A DNA stretch of 64,000 bases from Prorocentrum cordatum (GCA_963575745.1 CAUYUJ010015024.1:1-64000), one strand, 5' to 3'. Shown: positions 46,072 to 55,915, counted from the first letter of the stretch. Translations and numbers: made by a program. The notes: generated by a model not told the origin, from the letters alone.

Positions 46072-48464
46072 TCAATTGGGGTCGAATGCCTTGTCGATTT
46101 GAAGCAGCGCTCTCTTGCCCAAGTTGGTCCCCTGGAAGCGGACCAACAGTTTGGCAAGCCTCCCGTACTCCGAGAGTTCCCCCAGGTGAGCTCCTGTGGC
46201 GGTGCCGAACATCCTTCCATCCCCGATTGTGACCACATTGGAGGTGGCACGTGTGATTGCAACGTTCAATCTGTTGGGATTGTCCATGAAACCCCAGTCA
46301 TGCCAGCTGTTGGATCGTGTGGTCAGGAATATCACTATGTCGGCCTCCCCACCCTGGCTTGAGTCAATGGTGGAGATGGTGAGTCTGCCGTTGGCAAAGA
46401 ATCCTTCCGCAACTTGACGTAGCCCCAGGAAGCGTAAGTCGATCCCAGTGAGGGGGGAACTCCATTGCTCGAACACGCGCTCGTGCCCCTTGAAGTCGTC
46501 GCGTTCGGGGGGGAGTGTGGTGCAGTCACTTGCTTTGGCTGTTCCACCTTTGCCGCTTCCTTTCTCCTTGGTCTTGGTCTGCCCCAGGGCGCCGCTGATG
46601 CTGCGTCCTGTCTGGGGCCAGCCGTTCTCAAGGGCGGTGCGCTGCAACTGGTGGCCAACCACGACGCGCACTGTAGTGCCCTTCCCCATGGCGGGCAGGA
46701 GCGCACGCACGATGTCCACTGTCTGCGCGGCCTCTGGGAGGTTCGCGTAACCTGAGTGGAGGTTGGATGAGACCTCGAGGGAGGGGTTGTCAACCAGGGG
46801 AAACCGATGCCTCTCCTCTGGCCGCTGGGGAGGGGGCTGGAGGTCCCTCAGTAACTTCTCCAAGTCCTCCGAGGTGGTGGCAGTGGATTTGGCCAGGTCC
46901 TCGAGCCTCGCACTGCCCCAGGGCAGTATCTCCCGCCATGGTAGTCCTTCTACCAGCGGTCTTTGCTTGAGGGGGTCCGTGGGGCCTGTCCGCATCGACT
47001 CGTTGTAGAAGACCACGTTGGGCCAGGACAGAAGTAGGGGGTGCATGCGGTAACAGAGGCTCAGTTGCACCACTGCTGAGGTGCCCTCACCCAACGCGTT
47101 GTGCAGCCGGTCGAATATCGAGAGACACAGCCCGCGGTCGGCCGCCTTTCTGGAGAGGACGGTGGGGGGGCGTTGTTTGGGGTCGCCGACCAGCACCAGG
47201 TGCCCGCCTGAGCGTATGACGCTGTCGAGAGACATTGCGGCCATCAGTTCGTGAGCTTGTCCTGCTTCATCAATAATGAGCAGGGCTACTGGTGCCGCGA
47301 GTTTGAGGGACTCTGCCGCCTCATGCGTGGCGATGATCGTCTTTGCGTCCCTCAGCAGCTGCGCGCGGAAGGCGATAAATTCCTTCGAGGGTCCACTCTG
47401 GTGTGCGGAACGGTTGTGTGTTCTGTGAAAATGTCCACCTGGCGTGAGCGGGCCAAACTTCTGCGCAACTCGTAATCTTTGGCCAGCCTAACGCACCTGT
47501 TGGGGAAGCAAGTCCCTTGTGCTAGCCTGCCTGCATCGTGCGCATCCCCTAGGCCGATGGCAGGTTGGTCGGCGGCTGTGTTCGACCCTGCAGTGAGGGC
47601 CACCGCCTGTCCGTCGGGGAGCGAGCTTGCCCACGCGTCCATGGTGGCGACTGAAAAAACAGTTTTGCCAATCCTGGGGGGCCCGTGAACCACCGTGACG
47701 TGGTGCTGTATGGTGGCGACAAGGGCCTTCGTCGCATCCTCGTTGAGTCTGTGACGTCTGGCGCCCTCGTCCAGAGTGGTGATTGGGGGGAGGTCCCTGA
47801 CCCGCTGAAATACCTGACCCGTAGCACTGTCAACCTCCTCGTCGGAGAAAGGGGTGTCTGCTGGCCCCTCGCTCTGCTGCTGTTGATCTGCCGTGCTACT
47901 ACCCTCACTTGCCGGGGGTCGGCCGGGTGCCTGGGCCCTCATGGTGGCCCCCGCCCGCGAGAGGAGGGAGCTGCCGCACGTCCTGGTATTTGCTACGTCG
48001 TTGGCCCGCACCCTGTCCTTTCCGTCGATGGCGCGGTGGTTGAGAAGGACGGAGATGACGTCGAGTGGTGTGCCCACCAGGTCGTCTGGGGCCTGCTGCA
48101 GCTTGTAGATCTCGCCGATGGCATTAGAAATCCGCCAGTACTGCAGCTTGGGGGGAGCTCTGTCCACTCTGTACAGCACGTCACCCTCATTGTCCGGCTT
48201 CGAGCGCGCCCCGTCCGGGAGAAATTCCCCAGCCTGCCCGGGGTCGCAACAGGCCAGGGCTTGGTTGGTGGGGTACTTGGTTCCTGCTCGTAATCCCATG
48301 ACTTCGCACTCGTTGGGGGGAATGGTGCCTCCGAGGTCTGGGGGCCATATGAGTTGAGGGAGGCAATCTGGTCCGCCGTTGGGCTGGTGATGCTGAGAAG
48401 CAATGTCCGCGCCTCTTGTCCCCCTTCCAAACCTCGGAACAATACCTTGAACTCTATCGGCCAT
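46072..48464 (-). CDS. Superfamily-1 helicase, UPF1-like
   Basis: Two minus frames joined by one frameshift near 47,390 give a full helicase core. The first frame (48,464-47,352) has a Walker A motif GPPRIGKT at residues 261-268. After the shift comes LLIIDEAGQAHELM (motif II, DEAG, about 47,265). The second frame (from 47,244) has LVGDPKQRPP (motif III), VVQLSLCYRMHPLL, TISTIDSSQGGEADIVI (motif V) and NRLNVAITRAT (motif VI). This set and order are those of UPF1/SMUBP2-type helicases, which unwind RNA or DNA 5' to 3' using ATP. The N-terminal 230 residues contain DVLYRVDRAPPKLQYWRISN and an acidic linker, but no UPF1 cysteine-histidine domain. Walker A departs from the usual GPPGTGKT. Its position in the element suggests a role in replication or target opening, but that is inference. 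Confidence 0.88.
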
Positions 48465-49617
48465 TGCAGGCGTTGCAGCAGCTTTCCGTCATGGGGGGGA
48501 ATGCGTTGCGGAGCTTGTACTTGTCGCGGGGCACGCAGGGGGAACGCTCGTTGATGGGGGTGGCCGCCACGGCCAGGGCGCAGCTCTTCCTTTGTGCCAA
48601 GTCTGTTCTGACCTTCGCGGAGACGTCCCATACTGTTTCTGTGGCTGCCATGCACTCGGTCCAGGCCAGCCTGTTCAGGGCGCAACCTCTTTGCCGTAGA
48701 TCCTGCTCCCAGTGTTTTGGAAGGTTGACCCCGGTGGGGACCGTGCCCGCGGGGGTGTGCAGGCGGAATTGGGCCCCTGGGCTGCTGGCGGGTAAGGCGT
48801 AGAGCCGGGTGATGGCGTTCGCTGCTGCGGCTGCGGATGACTCCGAGGTTGTCTGCCCGTCCTGGGGGGGAAAGTCGCATGTCCAGTCGTCCCCAACTCC
48901 GCGCGGTGGACCCGCCCGATCTGATGGGTCCTGCGACGAGGCCCTGCTGGAGTCGACGCGTCTTTCCCTCGGGACCGGTGAGGCAGAGGGCACCCCTGCT
49001 GCGGTGGGGTTCGGGGGGGGCGGGGCCGTGCCCCCCCAGGCTCCGGTGGTGCGAAATGGGGTGACCCCCCAGCCCTCCCGGTACTGGCTGGGCGACCGTA
49101 GGTCTGCCGAGTGCACGGCGTCGGTGGAGACGGAAAAGTTGAACTTATCATCGCGGAAGGGGAAATTGACTGGTACGTGGCCCCAGTCTTCGGTGAAGGT
49201 CCAGCCTGGTAGGTGTACCTGGGTGCCGTCCTTGACTGGGGCCGGCAGGTGCCAGCCTGGCCATAGGCGTCGGGCGATGGTGTTGCCAGTAATTATGTCC
49301 ACGCTCTTTCCCAAGGTCCTGGTCCAGAGATTGCCTTGCTCAGTATACAGCCCGGGGTCTGGCCACCCAGACTCCTCCTGCTTCTCAGCCTCTGTGGCAT
49401 GGCCCCCTCCCAGGAGGCGCCCCTTGCCTTCGCAGTATATTTGGCCCCCCGCGCACCACCAGCCCCACTCGCGGTTGAAATGCGCCCATCTGACCCATGG
49501 GCATTCCCGCGCGCGGAAGGGACGGGGGCCGCCTGATGCGCCAGGGCCTTTTTCACAGGGTTCAGCGGGGGAGGGCCATCTGGCCAGTGGCCCGTCGCTG
49601 CACTTCTTCTCTGGCAT
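48454..49617 (-). CDS. Trp/Cys-rich region between RNase H and helicase, unknown
   Basis: A 387-codon minus frame. Early on it reads WVRWAHFNREWGWWCAGGQI, YCEGKGRLLGGGHA and SVDIITGNTIARRLWPGWHL. A middle segment reads LPGWTFTEDWGHVPVNFPFR and DDKFNFSVSTDAVHSADLRS. A Pro/Ser-rich linker is followed by a helical part, CALNRLAWTECMAATETVWD. It ends FPPMTESCCNACNGR at a stop, where a one-base shift at the CCCCCC run near 48,495 would lead into the helicase frame. No family is recognised. It may be a helicase N-terminal extension or a separate fold. Confidence 0.55.
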   Translation of the reverse strand: MPEKKCSDGPLARWPSPAEPCEKGPGASGGPRPFRARECPWVRWAHFNREWGWWCAGGQIYCEGKGRLLGGGHATEAEKQEESGWPDPGLYTEQGNLWTRTLGKSVDIITGNTIARRLWPGWHLPAPVKDGTQVHLPGWTFTEDWGHVPVNFPFRDDKFNFSVSTDAVHSADLRSPSQYREGWGVTPFRTTGAWGGTAPPPPNPTAAGVPSASPVPRERRVDSSRASSQDPSDRAGPPRGVGDDWTCDFPPQDGQTTSESSAAAAANAITRLYALPASSPGAQFRLHTPAGTVPTGVNLPKHWEQDLRQRGCALNRLAWTECMAATETVWDVSAKVRTDLAQRKSCALAVAATPINERSPCVPRDKYKLRNAFPPMTESCCNACNGR

Positions 49618-49859
49618 CCTGGTGGAACGGAGGGGGGAAGTGCAGCCGATAGCTGCGTAGCTGGCAAATGGGCGTGCGGGGGGGCGGCTTGAGCCGCCAC
49701 AGCGAGGACCTCAGTTGTCGCGCAGATCGGTCGATCGGCGATCAGATTGGGGCGGGGCGGAGAGGGGGGGGGGGGGGGGTGCTCGAGTAGGTGCGCAGCC
49801 TCAGCCGCCCCGATGGGGTCGCAGAGGTTGGTTTCCCGTAGGTTGATATTGGGAAAGTG

Positions 49860-50408
49860 CGCCGGCGGGGAGGGGGCGCCACCTGCCCAGCGCGCGTGTG
49901 AGGTGACAGCGGCCACGCCTTCCCTGCGGAGGGAGTCCGCCCAGTATACCCCAATGGTGGCAAGGCTGTCTGCGGCTTTGTTCAGTCTCCGCCTGACCGC
50001 CTGCCACGTGAGTATCCACCCATCACTTTCTACTTGTCCTAAGGCGTCCTCCATTTGTTGGGCCAGGTGGAGCCTTCGGTATCTGGCGGTGCCGGCCCCG
50101 TATCGCACAGCTGCCAGGTTGTCGCCCACTACTCGTGCCGTCCGGATTGGGCCTCTGAGGTGGGGGAGTAGTGCCGGTCCAGCTCGGCAGCCTGCCACCT
50201 CTGCCATCTGCGCATTGCCGCAGTCGGGGAGTGCGACGATGGCTATGGCAAGGGCCCGAGGGGAACCGGCGTTGGGGCTGCGATGCCAGAGAATGGTCCC
50301 GGCGCCAGAAACTTCCCCCCCACCTCCGATGGACCTTGCGCCCCCGTCGAAGGTGACCTGGCATGGCCATTGGGTGGAGTCGGAGTCAGGGAAAGGCGAG
50401 CTGCGCAC
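49860..50408 (-). CDS. RNase H domain of the large element
   Basis: The minus frame starting at 50,408 reads VTFDGGARS (catalytic Asp at residue 21), then MAEVAGCRAG (Glu 70), ARVVGDNLAAVRYG (Asp 96) and RRRLNKAADSLATIG (Asp 147). These are the four acidic positions of a retroelement RNase H, which removes RNA from RNA/DNA hybrids. The domain is followed by a Pro-rich tail that stays open to 49,293 in the same frame. The G run at 49,765-49,778 does not break it. It lies 3' of the RT as in I- and LOA-type LINEs. Confidence 0.85.
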
Positions 50409-50468
50409 CGTGACCTCATCGCCTGGCTCGAGCCTCGCGTTGGCAGTTAGAGTGGTGGTGTGGAGCCT

Positions 50469-52562
50469 TCACTCCCGGCCGAAAGCAGAGGACCAACTGG
50501 CGGTGGGTGAGTTGTCTGTCCTTGGGCAGGGGAACCAACTCCTGCCCGGAGGCATCCCTGCAGCACGCGTTTCGGGGGCTTGCAGGACCACAATTATGTC
50601 CCCTGGGTTGTGGTGTCTAGTGGCAACCGGGAGTCTGCGAATCTCGCCTCCTGCCCTGCCCGCGTGTCGCTGCGAGCGGGGCCTAGCAGCGCCGCGGGCG
50701 GATCCTGCGGGGGTGGGGCAGGGATTGCACGTGCGACAGGCGTCCCGCAGGACGGTCCATACAGCTGTTTCGTCTGGATTGCTGCTCCTGGTGGGCTCGT
50801 CGCCCCCGTGCTCCTCCTCCTCGCTCTCCTCCTGATGGTCAGCGTCGAGGGTTGCTAAGCCGTGTGGGATGAGTCTGGCGGCTTCGGCGGCTTCGAGGGG
50901 GGAGGCTGTGAGGTTGACGCAGTATATGAAGGAAATCTGGTGTAGTACCTTGGCGAGCAACGGCTGAGTGTCGCCGTCGCTGACGATGGCTAGAGCGAGG
51001 GGCGGTGGGTCGTCTGGGCCCCGCATGGTGCCCCAGGCGAGTGCTGCGGCTGGGCACCAGTGCCAGACGTGTTCCGCGGTCGCTTCTCCTAGCCCACAGA
51101 GCGGGCAGCTCCCGCGCGGCCCGCTCCTACTGGGCGGTCGAAGGCGCCCCCGCGTGTTTGCATAGGCTTCTGCTTGAGCCCTTAGGGAGGGGGGTAGTGC
51201 ATTGGGGGGAAGGGTATGCCAGAGGGCGAATGCGCGCGGGCCGGTGCCGATGCATCTTGCGCACCAGGCCGCTCCACCGTCGCTAGGGCCGGCGGTGATC
51301 CACGCGTTTCTGGCAGGCGCGCCGCAGGGACACCTGTGGGGCATTTTTTCATTGTCTCCTCTGCGCCTCGCCGAGCCAGGACGGCCGTTGCTGAGGATCC
51401 CGATCGCGTGGTGTGCCCTGGTGAAGGAGGTGCAGTGGCGGAGCAACTGCCACTCCTCCCCGTTGGAGGGCTGCCATCTCCCCCCTTGGCTGGTGTCCAG
51501 GAGCCATTTTGTAAAGTGCCGGCTGTTCATCTGGGCCCATGCCGCAGCGCGCGAGATCCTGCCGAAGTGTTTGCCTTCAAGGAGGTTGGGCTGTTGCTTC
51601 GCGAGGAGCAGTGCCCGGGCGGCCTTGCGTTCGGAGATCATCTCGGGCCGAGGGGGGAACGTCTCGGGCACCTGCGCCGCGCGGGCCCCCCATGTCAGCA
51701 ACTTGTTCCACCTGATGCTTGCTCGCTTCTTGACGTTACTGGGCCCCCAGAGGTCGTCGAGTGCGAATGCTCTTGCGGCGACCGCGCGGGCCGTCGCGAC
51801 CGGGCACCTGGGAGCGCCCTGTACTTGGAAGCGGATGCCAAGCCCCGCCAGCGCAAAGTCGGGGGCCCATGGGGCCCCGGCCAAACCGAGAGCAGTCCTC
51901 AGCTGGGCCCGTAGCTCACTCTCTTGCGCCGTGTCGGGGAGGGCATAGTGCGCGGCGCAGGGGGCCAGGGAGACCAGGTGCGCGTTCCAGGCCGCGGCAG
52001 TGCGAGAGGGGGACATGTTGGCCAGATGCAGAGGGGCTCCTTCCTTGGTTTTCGGCAAGGGACGGTCCCAAGTGCCTTTGCATAGGGCCTCCTCCTGTTC
52101 CTTGGTGAGTCCCCCGTCCTGCGGGGGATCGTCGCCTTCTGCGGCGCGGGGCGCCACCGCTGCCCCCAGGTCGGGCCGCTGATCTCTAACTGACGAGCCT
52201 CCAATGGGGGCGTGGTCCATTAGGGTGCGCCACCACTCTTGTTTGCCCGCTGGGGCGAGCGCTGTCTTAAAGGTGCAGTTGCAGGCGCGCTGATAGGGGG
52301 GGCGCCGCCAGGGGCGGCAGGGCCCTGCATTGCTTTCCGAGAGTGCCTGGGTGAGTTCGCCCGGGGGCCCAGAGATGAGCACGCTGTCCCCGTCCTGTTC
52401 GAAGTGGACAGGTGCTTCCTCCAGCGCGGCTCGGAGGGCCGGGGAATCCTCGGCGCGGATTCCCCTGCAGCGGTGGGCCTCGACCAGGAGCCCAGCGGCC
52501 TTGGCAGCCCAGGGGAGGGCGATTGCTGCGCGTAGCGCCTGCGTCGTTGCGCTGACCAAGGC
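50469..52562 (-). CDS. RT C-terminal (thumb) region and zinc knuckle
   Basis: This continues the frame that carries RT motif C. It is about 700 codons with no stop. It includes the presumed thumb (RQAL, LLVEAHRCRG), then HFTKWLLDTSQGG, a cysteine cluster HRCPCGAPA and WCARC, and near 51,060-51,110 the zinc knuckle CPLCGLGEATAEHVWHWCP, typical of the zf-RVT motif after LINE reverse transcriptases. An acidic run (HQEESEEEEHGGDE) and a second cysteine pair (CRTCNPC) follow before the stop. The RNase H follows in a different frame just downstream. Confidence 0.75.
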   Translation of the reverse strand, partial: ALVSATTQALRAAIALPWAAKAAGLLVEAHRCRGIRAEDSPALRAALEEAPVHFEQDGDSVLISGPPGELTQALSESNAGPCRPWRRPPYQRACNCTFKTALAPAGKQEWWRTLMDHAPIGGSSVRDQRPDLGAAVAPRAAEGDDPPQDGGLTKEQEEALCKGTWDRPLPKTKEGAPLHLANMSPSRTAAAWNAHLVSLAPCAAHYALPDTAQESELRAQLRTALGLAGAPWAPDFALAGLGIRFQVQGAPRCPVATARAVAARAFALDDLWGPSNVKKRASIRWNKLLTWGARAAQVPETFPPRPEMISERKAARALLLAKQQPNLLEGKHFGRISRAAAWAQMNSRHFTKWLLDTSQGGRWQPSNGEEWQLLRHCTSFTRAHHAIGILSNGRPGSARRRGDNEKMPHRCPCGAPARNAWITAGPSDGGAAWCARCIGTGPRAFALWHTLPPNALPPSLRAQAEAYANTRGRLRPPSRSGPRGSCPLCGLGEATAEHVWHWCPAAALAWGTMRGPDDPPPLALAIVSDGDTQPLLAKVLHQISFIYCVNLTASPLEAAEAARLIPHGLATLDADHQEESEEEEHGGDEPTRSSNPDETAVWTVLRDACRTCNPCPTPAGSARGAARPRSQRHAGRAGGEIRRLPVATRHHNPGDIIVVLQAPETRAAGMPPGRSWFPCPRTDNSPTASWSSAFGRE

Positions 52563-53430
52563 AGCGAGATCGTCGACGCACGCGGGGTCGCCACCCCCCG
52601 TGATGGAGGAGATGGCTGAGATGAGGGGGTCGTACCCCATGCTCCAGAGGAGAGCGGGGGCAGTGCCCCCATCCCGACGGACCTCAGTAGGCGCTGTTCA
52701 GGACCTCTGTACTTTCCCTTGCATGTCATCACTCTTCGCTCGGCAAGTTGAGTGAGTGAAGTAACCGCGAGGGGAGCTTCCACCTCCGGAGGAGGCTATC
52801 TACCCATTGAAATGAAATTCTTTCGAAGGCCTTATTCTGGTCGCAGGAGATGACCGCCGTGCACGGGGCGTCGCCCACAGCGGAGGCGGCTCGGTGGACA
52901 AAGGCCTCTGCGACTGCTGTGTGTTGCCCAGGGGGCGCGGTCCACCCAGGACCTGGTGCCTCTGGGGGGTTGGGGGGGCGCTTAGGTGCCGGGTCACCTT
53001 CGACATGTTGGGGCCGCATTGCCCCCCCGCTTGGCCGCCTGGTTGGGGCCCAGGAGCGGTTCGACAGCTGGGCCAATTAGGTCGGCCAGGGAGGCGCCGT
53101 GCAGCCGCCGTATGCACGTGGGGAGTCATGTCGTTGGGGCCTTCCGCACCAGGCTTTTTCCTTATCCGAACCAGCAAGTCGACGGAGGGCCCCAGCACCT
53201 CTTCGACGAGTGATGGGTAAAGGTCAGCGGCGTACCAAGCTTGGGCAATGAGGCAGGCAACGAACCTTGCCCCGGGATGATATGCTTCGTAAGGTACCCC
53301 ATCCACCCCTGGGGCGCTCCCGCTGGGTGTGAGAACGGCAGTGGCGAGCTTGGCCCACCTAGGTCTGGGTCTGCTGGAGATCTCGATCCCAGGGTGCTCT
53401 TGGAAATAGAACTCACGTATCCTACCGGCG
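52563..53430 (-). CDS. LINE-type reverse transcriptase
   Basis: Minus-strand frames give SAPGVDGVPYEAYHPG (the APGxDGxPYE motif, about 53,330-53,280), LLVRIRKKPGAEGPNDMTP (about 53,170), AVISCDQNKAFERISFQWV (motif A with catalytic Asp, about 52,850), a GMGGTAPALLWSMGYDPLI region at the place of motif B, and ACVDDLAAL (motif C, CVDD, about 52,583). The Cys in place of Tyr/Phe before VDD is unusual but not disabling by itself. Frameshifts lie near 53,070, 52,790 and 52,650. The enzyme would copy the element RNA into DNA at the target site. Confidence 0.88.
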
Positions 53431-53432
53431 GA

Positions 53433-54173
53433 TCATGGTAGGGTGGGGGCGGAATGCCATATCGCACTGCGACTGTCCCAAAGGACGTTGTCGATCTGGT
53501 TTGGCCTGTCGTGCCATGTGCCGTTGTGGTCACGAACGCCTGGGATTGCGTGGGTCTTCTTGTAGATCTCCCGCCCTGTTCTGTTGTGGGCCGCCAGGGG
53601 GGAACGCTCCGCTCCCGGGCCTCCTTGCGAGGGGGGCAGTCGGGCTGATCTTCTCTGCGTGACCTCGGCGCCCCAGGTCCTGAGCCACCGGCCAGCCTGC
53701 TCAGGGGTTCGGTCTTGCCCGTCCCACCCGTGCTCATACAGCCAGGCTGCCAGAACTCCCACTGGGCGCGTCGTCTCTCGTTGTTGACTGGCAGTAGCGA
53801 GCAGCAGGCCTGGGGAGGCTCGCGTTCGGTGCGCTCTCCACTTCTTCCACCAGTCCTGCAGAGCAGATGAGAGGGCGTGCCTGCCAAACCTCATGAGGGC
53901 GGGGAGGATGGGCGGGGTGGGCTCGTCGCCTTCTGGCCCTCTTGGCGCGCGGGGGTCCGCGCCGGAGGGGTTGTAGGAAGTGTCGCCATCGTCATTGTCC
54001 GGGCGTCGGTCGGGGAACCCACCGGGACGGGCAGGTCTAATCCAGTCAGTAGGTTGGATAAGGCCGCTCAGGTTGACGGGCGGCATGCCAAAGGAGAGCT
54101 CTAGGTGAGCGTACAACTGTCGGAGCTCCACGTGCGCCGCGGTCGGGGGATTCCTGGGGTCGGCAGCTTTCAT
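53433..54173 (-). CDS. Linker between endonuclease and RT
   Basis: A 246-codon minus frame beginning right after the endonuclease SDH motif. It has an N-terminal helical part (AHVELRQLYAHLELSFGMPP), an acidic Asn/Asp-rich stretch, then SALQDWWKKWRAHRTRASPG, and ends with EIYKKTHAIPGVRDHNGTWH. Such linkers with basic helices are usual between the endonuclease and RT of LINEs. No separate domain is recognised. Confidence 0.6.
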   Translation of the reverse strand: MKAADPRNPPTAAHVELRQLYAHLELSFGMPPVNLSGLIQPTDWIRPARPGGFPDRRPDNDDGDTSYNPSGADPRAPRGPEGDEPTPPILPALMRFGRHALSSALQDWWKKWRAHRTRASPGLLLATASQQRETTRPVGVLAAWLYEHGWDGQDRTPEQAGRWLRTWGAEVTQRRSARLPPSQGGPGAERSPLAAHNRTGREIYKKTHAIPGVRDHNGTWHDRPNQIDNVLWDSRSAIWHSAPTLP

Positions 54174-54214
54174 GGTGTCGTCCCTTCTGGCCCTTCTCGC
54201 GCCCTGTGGTTCGA

Positions 54215-54880
54215 GTTAGATGAGGGCATGGTCCGACAGCGTGAGTATCCACAGCTACCGGGTTTCATAAGCATATATGTGTTGGACTGGGCAGGCACAC
54301 GTGTCAATCTGCGACTCGTTCTCCTTGTCAACTCTAATGGGGCCTGGCATGTGCATGGCGGCTGAGCCGGAGCTGGTATGTCTCTCAGGAGGGCTGCTGC
54401 CTCCAACTCTCCGTATCTCGGGTGCTCAAGCTGTAGGTTGACATCCCCTCCCCAGTATGTGTCGAGCGGCTCCCACTGCTCGGTAGCTATGGCGATACCA
54501 ACGAGGGTTTCCTCCTTTCTGGTAGGGGGAGGTACACTGACACAAGTCGAATCCTCCATTCGCCCAGCTGCACAACCGCGGCAACGGCGCAACCAGGGAC
54601 AAGGGCTTGCTGTTCCAAGAGGGGAATACCATGCGGGAAGAAGATGCCGACTCCTCCGGCGAGTCCTCCAGCAGGTCCAAGGTGCCCGGGTGAGGCCACA
54701 AGGGTCCTCGCAGGAAACATGGTTCTCCACACTTCAGTTTCATGTTCGGACCAGTGTGTCTCCTGAATAAGGGCGATCCTGCTATTCATCGTGACCTGGG
54801 TCAGCAGAGCGTGCTTGATCTGATTCTTTCCGGCGGTGCAGCTTCTGAGGTATCTCACGTTCCAACAGCTGAATCTGGGT
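54215..54880 (-). CDS. EEP-type (APE-like) endonuclease
   Basis: Minus frames read FSCWNVRYLRS (Asn of the LxxxN motif, 54,873), RIALIQETHW (catalytic Glu), GVGIFFPHG, RLVSVYLP (Tyr), then after a frame change DTYWGGDVNLQ (GGDxN, about 54,445), and after another LSDHALI (SDH, about 54,230). These are the successive motifs of the exonuclease-endonuclease-phosphatase family that nicks target DNA for LINE integration. Frame changes lie near 54,520 and 54,290. All catalytic residues are present in one or another frame. Confidence 0.85.
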
Positions 54881-55460
54881 GGGCTGTTAGGGGGGGTGGC
54901 GTTGAGAGCTCGCATCACGTCCTCGAGTGAGAGGCTACCACACATGCTATCCCATGTGGGCTGCGTCCAGGGGTCAGTGCGTAGGAGAGACCAAAAGGCT
55001 TCTTGGTCCACGAAGCTTGTGTTGACACTTGGCTTCGAGCGCTTCGTTGAGCGCGCGCCGTGCCTGCGCCCAGGCGAGGGTGCGAATCCCCGGCGCAAGT
55101 ACGTGGCGGGGGGGGACCCCAACGCTCGGTGGAACGTGTTGGGGTCCCTGGTCGAGTCTAGGGGCGCGTCGACTCGGGAAGGAGGGCTTCCTCGCGCCTT
55201 ATCTGTTCCGCGATGTCATCTGGGAACGGGTGGTTTCTGAACTGCGCCCACGGGCATTGCCTCCCAGCGTATGCTCGCGCTGTTGCCCATGCGAGCGCTA
55301 TCTGGGCGCCCGTCGGAGCGGGGGAGCAGGCGGGCGCCTGTCGCATGAGGATACACGAAGCGTCAAGAATTCCCACCGGCCCTTTGGGCGTGAGTGGTTT
55401 AGCGAGCTCTCTCTGTTCTCAACCCCCCTTCTTCCCCTTCGGGGAGGGGTTTACCTGGAG
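54881..55460 (-). CDS. N-terminal segment of the large element, 5' end undefined
   Basis: Two minus frames with a shift near 55,155 read ALAWATARAYAGRQCPWAQF, DIAEQIRREEALLPESTR and then VDQEAFWSLLRTDPWTQPTW before the endonuclease. The leading part overlaps the dispersed repeat 55,378-55,450, so this may be the 5' end of the element or part of a longer truncated N-terminus. A related fragment lies at 6,256-6,549. No domain is recognised. Confidence 0.45.
55378..55450. repeat. Dispersed repeat shared with 6,464-6,535
   Basis: Both copies carry CCCAxCxGGCCCTxTGGGCGT, a GGT(T/C)TAG segment, CAACCCCC, TTCTTCCxCTTCGGGGAGG in the same order and spacing, in the same orientation. They are 49 kb apart. 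Confidence 0.75.
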
Positions 55461-55560
55461 AGGTCCCTCCGCGGGTGGCCGGCGGGGTCTTTTTCGACTC
55501 CTGGGAGGGCTAAAAAACGGCACCCATCACGAGGATTCTGGCCCCGACGGGGGGAGGCAG

Positions 55561-55755
55561 AAAAATGCTCCCCTCTTCTTTGAAGCCAAAATCATTAAAT
55601 TTACAACGGTTTTGGCCCCATTTTGGCCTTCTGCGAGGGCAGCGCTAATTAAAGCTCCCCTCTTCTTTCAAGCCAAAATCATTGATTTTACTAAGATTTT
55701 GGCCCCATTTTGGCCTTCTGAGGGGGCAGCGCTAATTAAAGCTCCCCTCTTCTTT
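55561..55755. repeat. ~86-bp tandem repeat (2.3 units)
   Basis: Units begin GCTCCCCTCTTCTTT at 55,568, 55,654 and 55,740, with CAAGCCAAAATCATT and TTTTGGCCCCATTTTGGCCT. The third unit switches to TTTGATCGATTTCCTCCAAG and runs into the CCAAGA block. The junction sequence CTAATTAAAGCTCCCCTCTT also occurs at 11,161-11,180. Confidence 0.9.
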
Positions 55756-55915
55756 GATCGATTTCCTCCAAGATGGCCCCAAGAAGCGCCCAGGAGGCAC
55801 CAAGAGGCCCCAAGATGGCCCCAAGAGGCCCCCAGGAGGCCCCCAAGAGGATCCCAAACGGCCCAAAGAGGCCCCCCCGAGGCACCCAAGACGCCGAAAA
55901 GCCCATCAAGACGAC
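55756..55915. repeat. Degenerate CCAAGAGGCCCC-type repeat block
   Basis: About fourteen units such as CCCCAAGATGGCCCC, CCAAGAGGCC and CCCAGGAGGC. It is the clearest copy of the texture seen at 10,795-11,430, 11,815-12,445 and, inverted, 3,395-3,530. Confidence 0.85.

Larger units (their letters stand above)
39440..55460 (-). mobile_element. Large LINE-like retroelement with endonuclease, RT, RNase H and UPF1-like helicase
   Basis: All recognisable coding modules in this stretch lie on the minus strand, with almost no non-coding gap apart from one later insertion. From 55,460 downward they are: N-terminal segment, EEP endonuclease, linker, reverse transcriptase, zinc knuckle, RNase H, Trp/Cys-rich region, SF1 helicase, linker, cysteine-rich module (split by the insertion at 42,226-44,302), Pro-rich region and Gag-like protein. 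Endonuclease, RT and RNase H in that order are known from I/LOA-type LINEs. A UPF1-like helicase downstream is not something I know from such elements. The ends are not defined: no poly-A, terminal repeat or target duplication was found. The Gag-like end may instead belong to a neighbouring copy. About eight frameshifts, most at homopolymers, separate the modules, so the copy is dead or the assembly contains indels. Confidence 0.65.
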
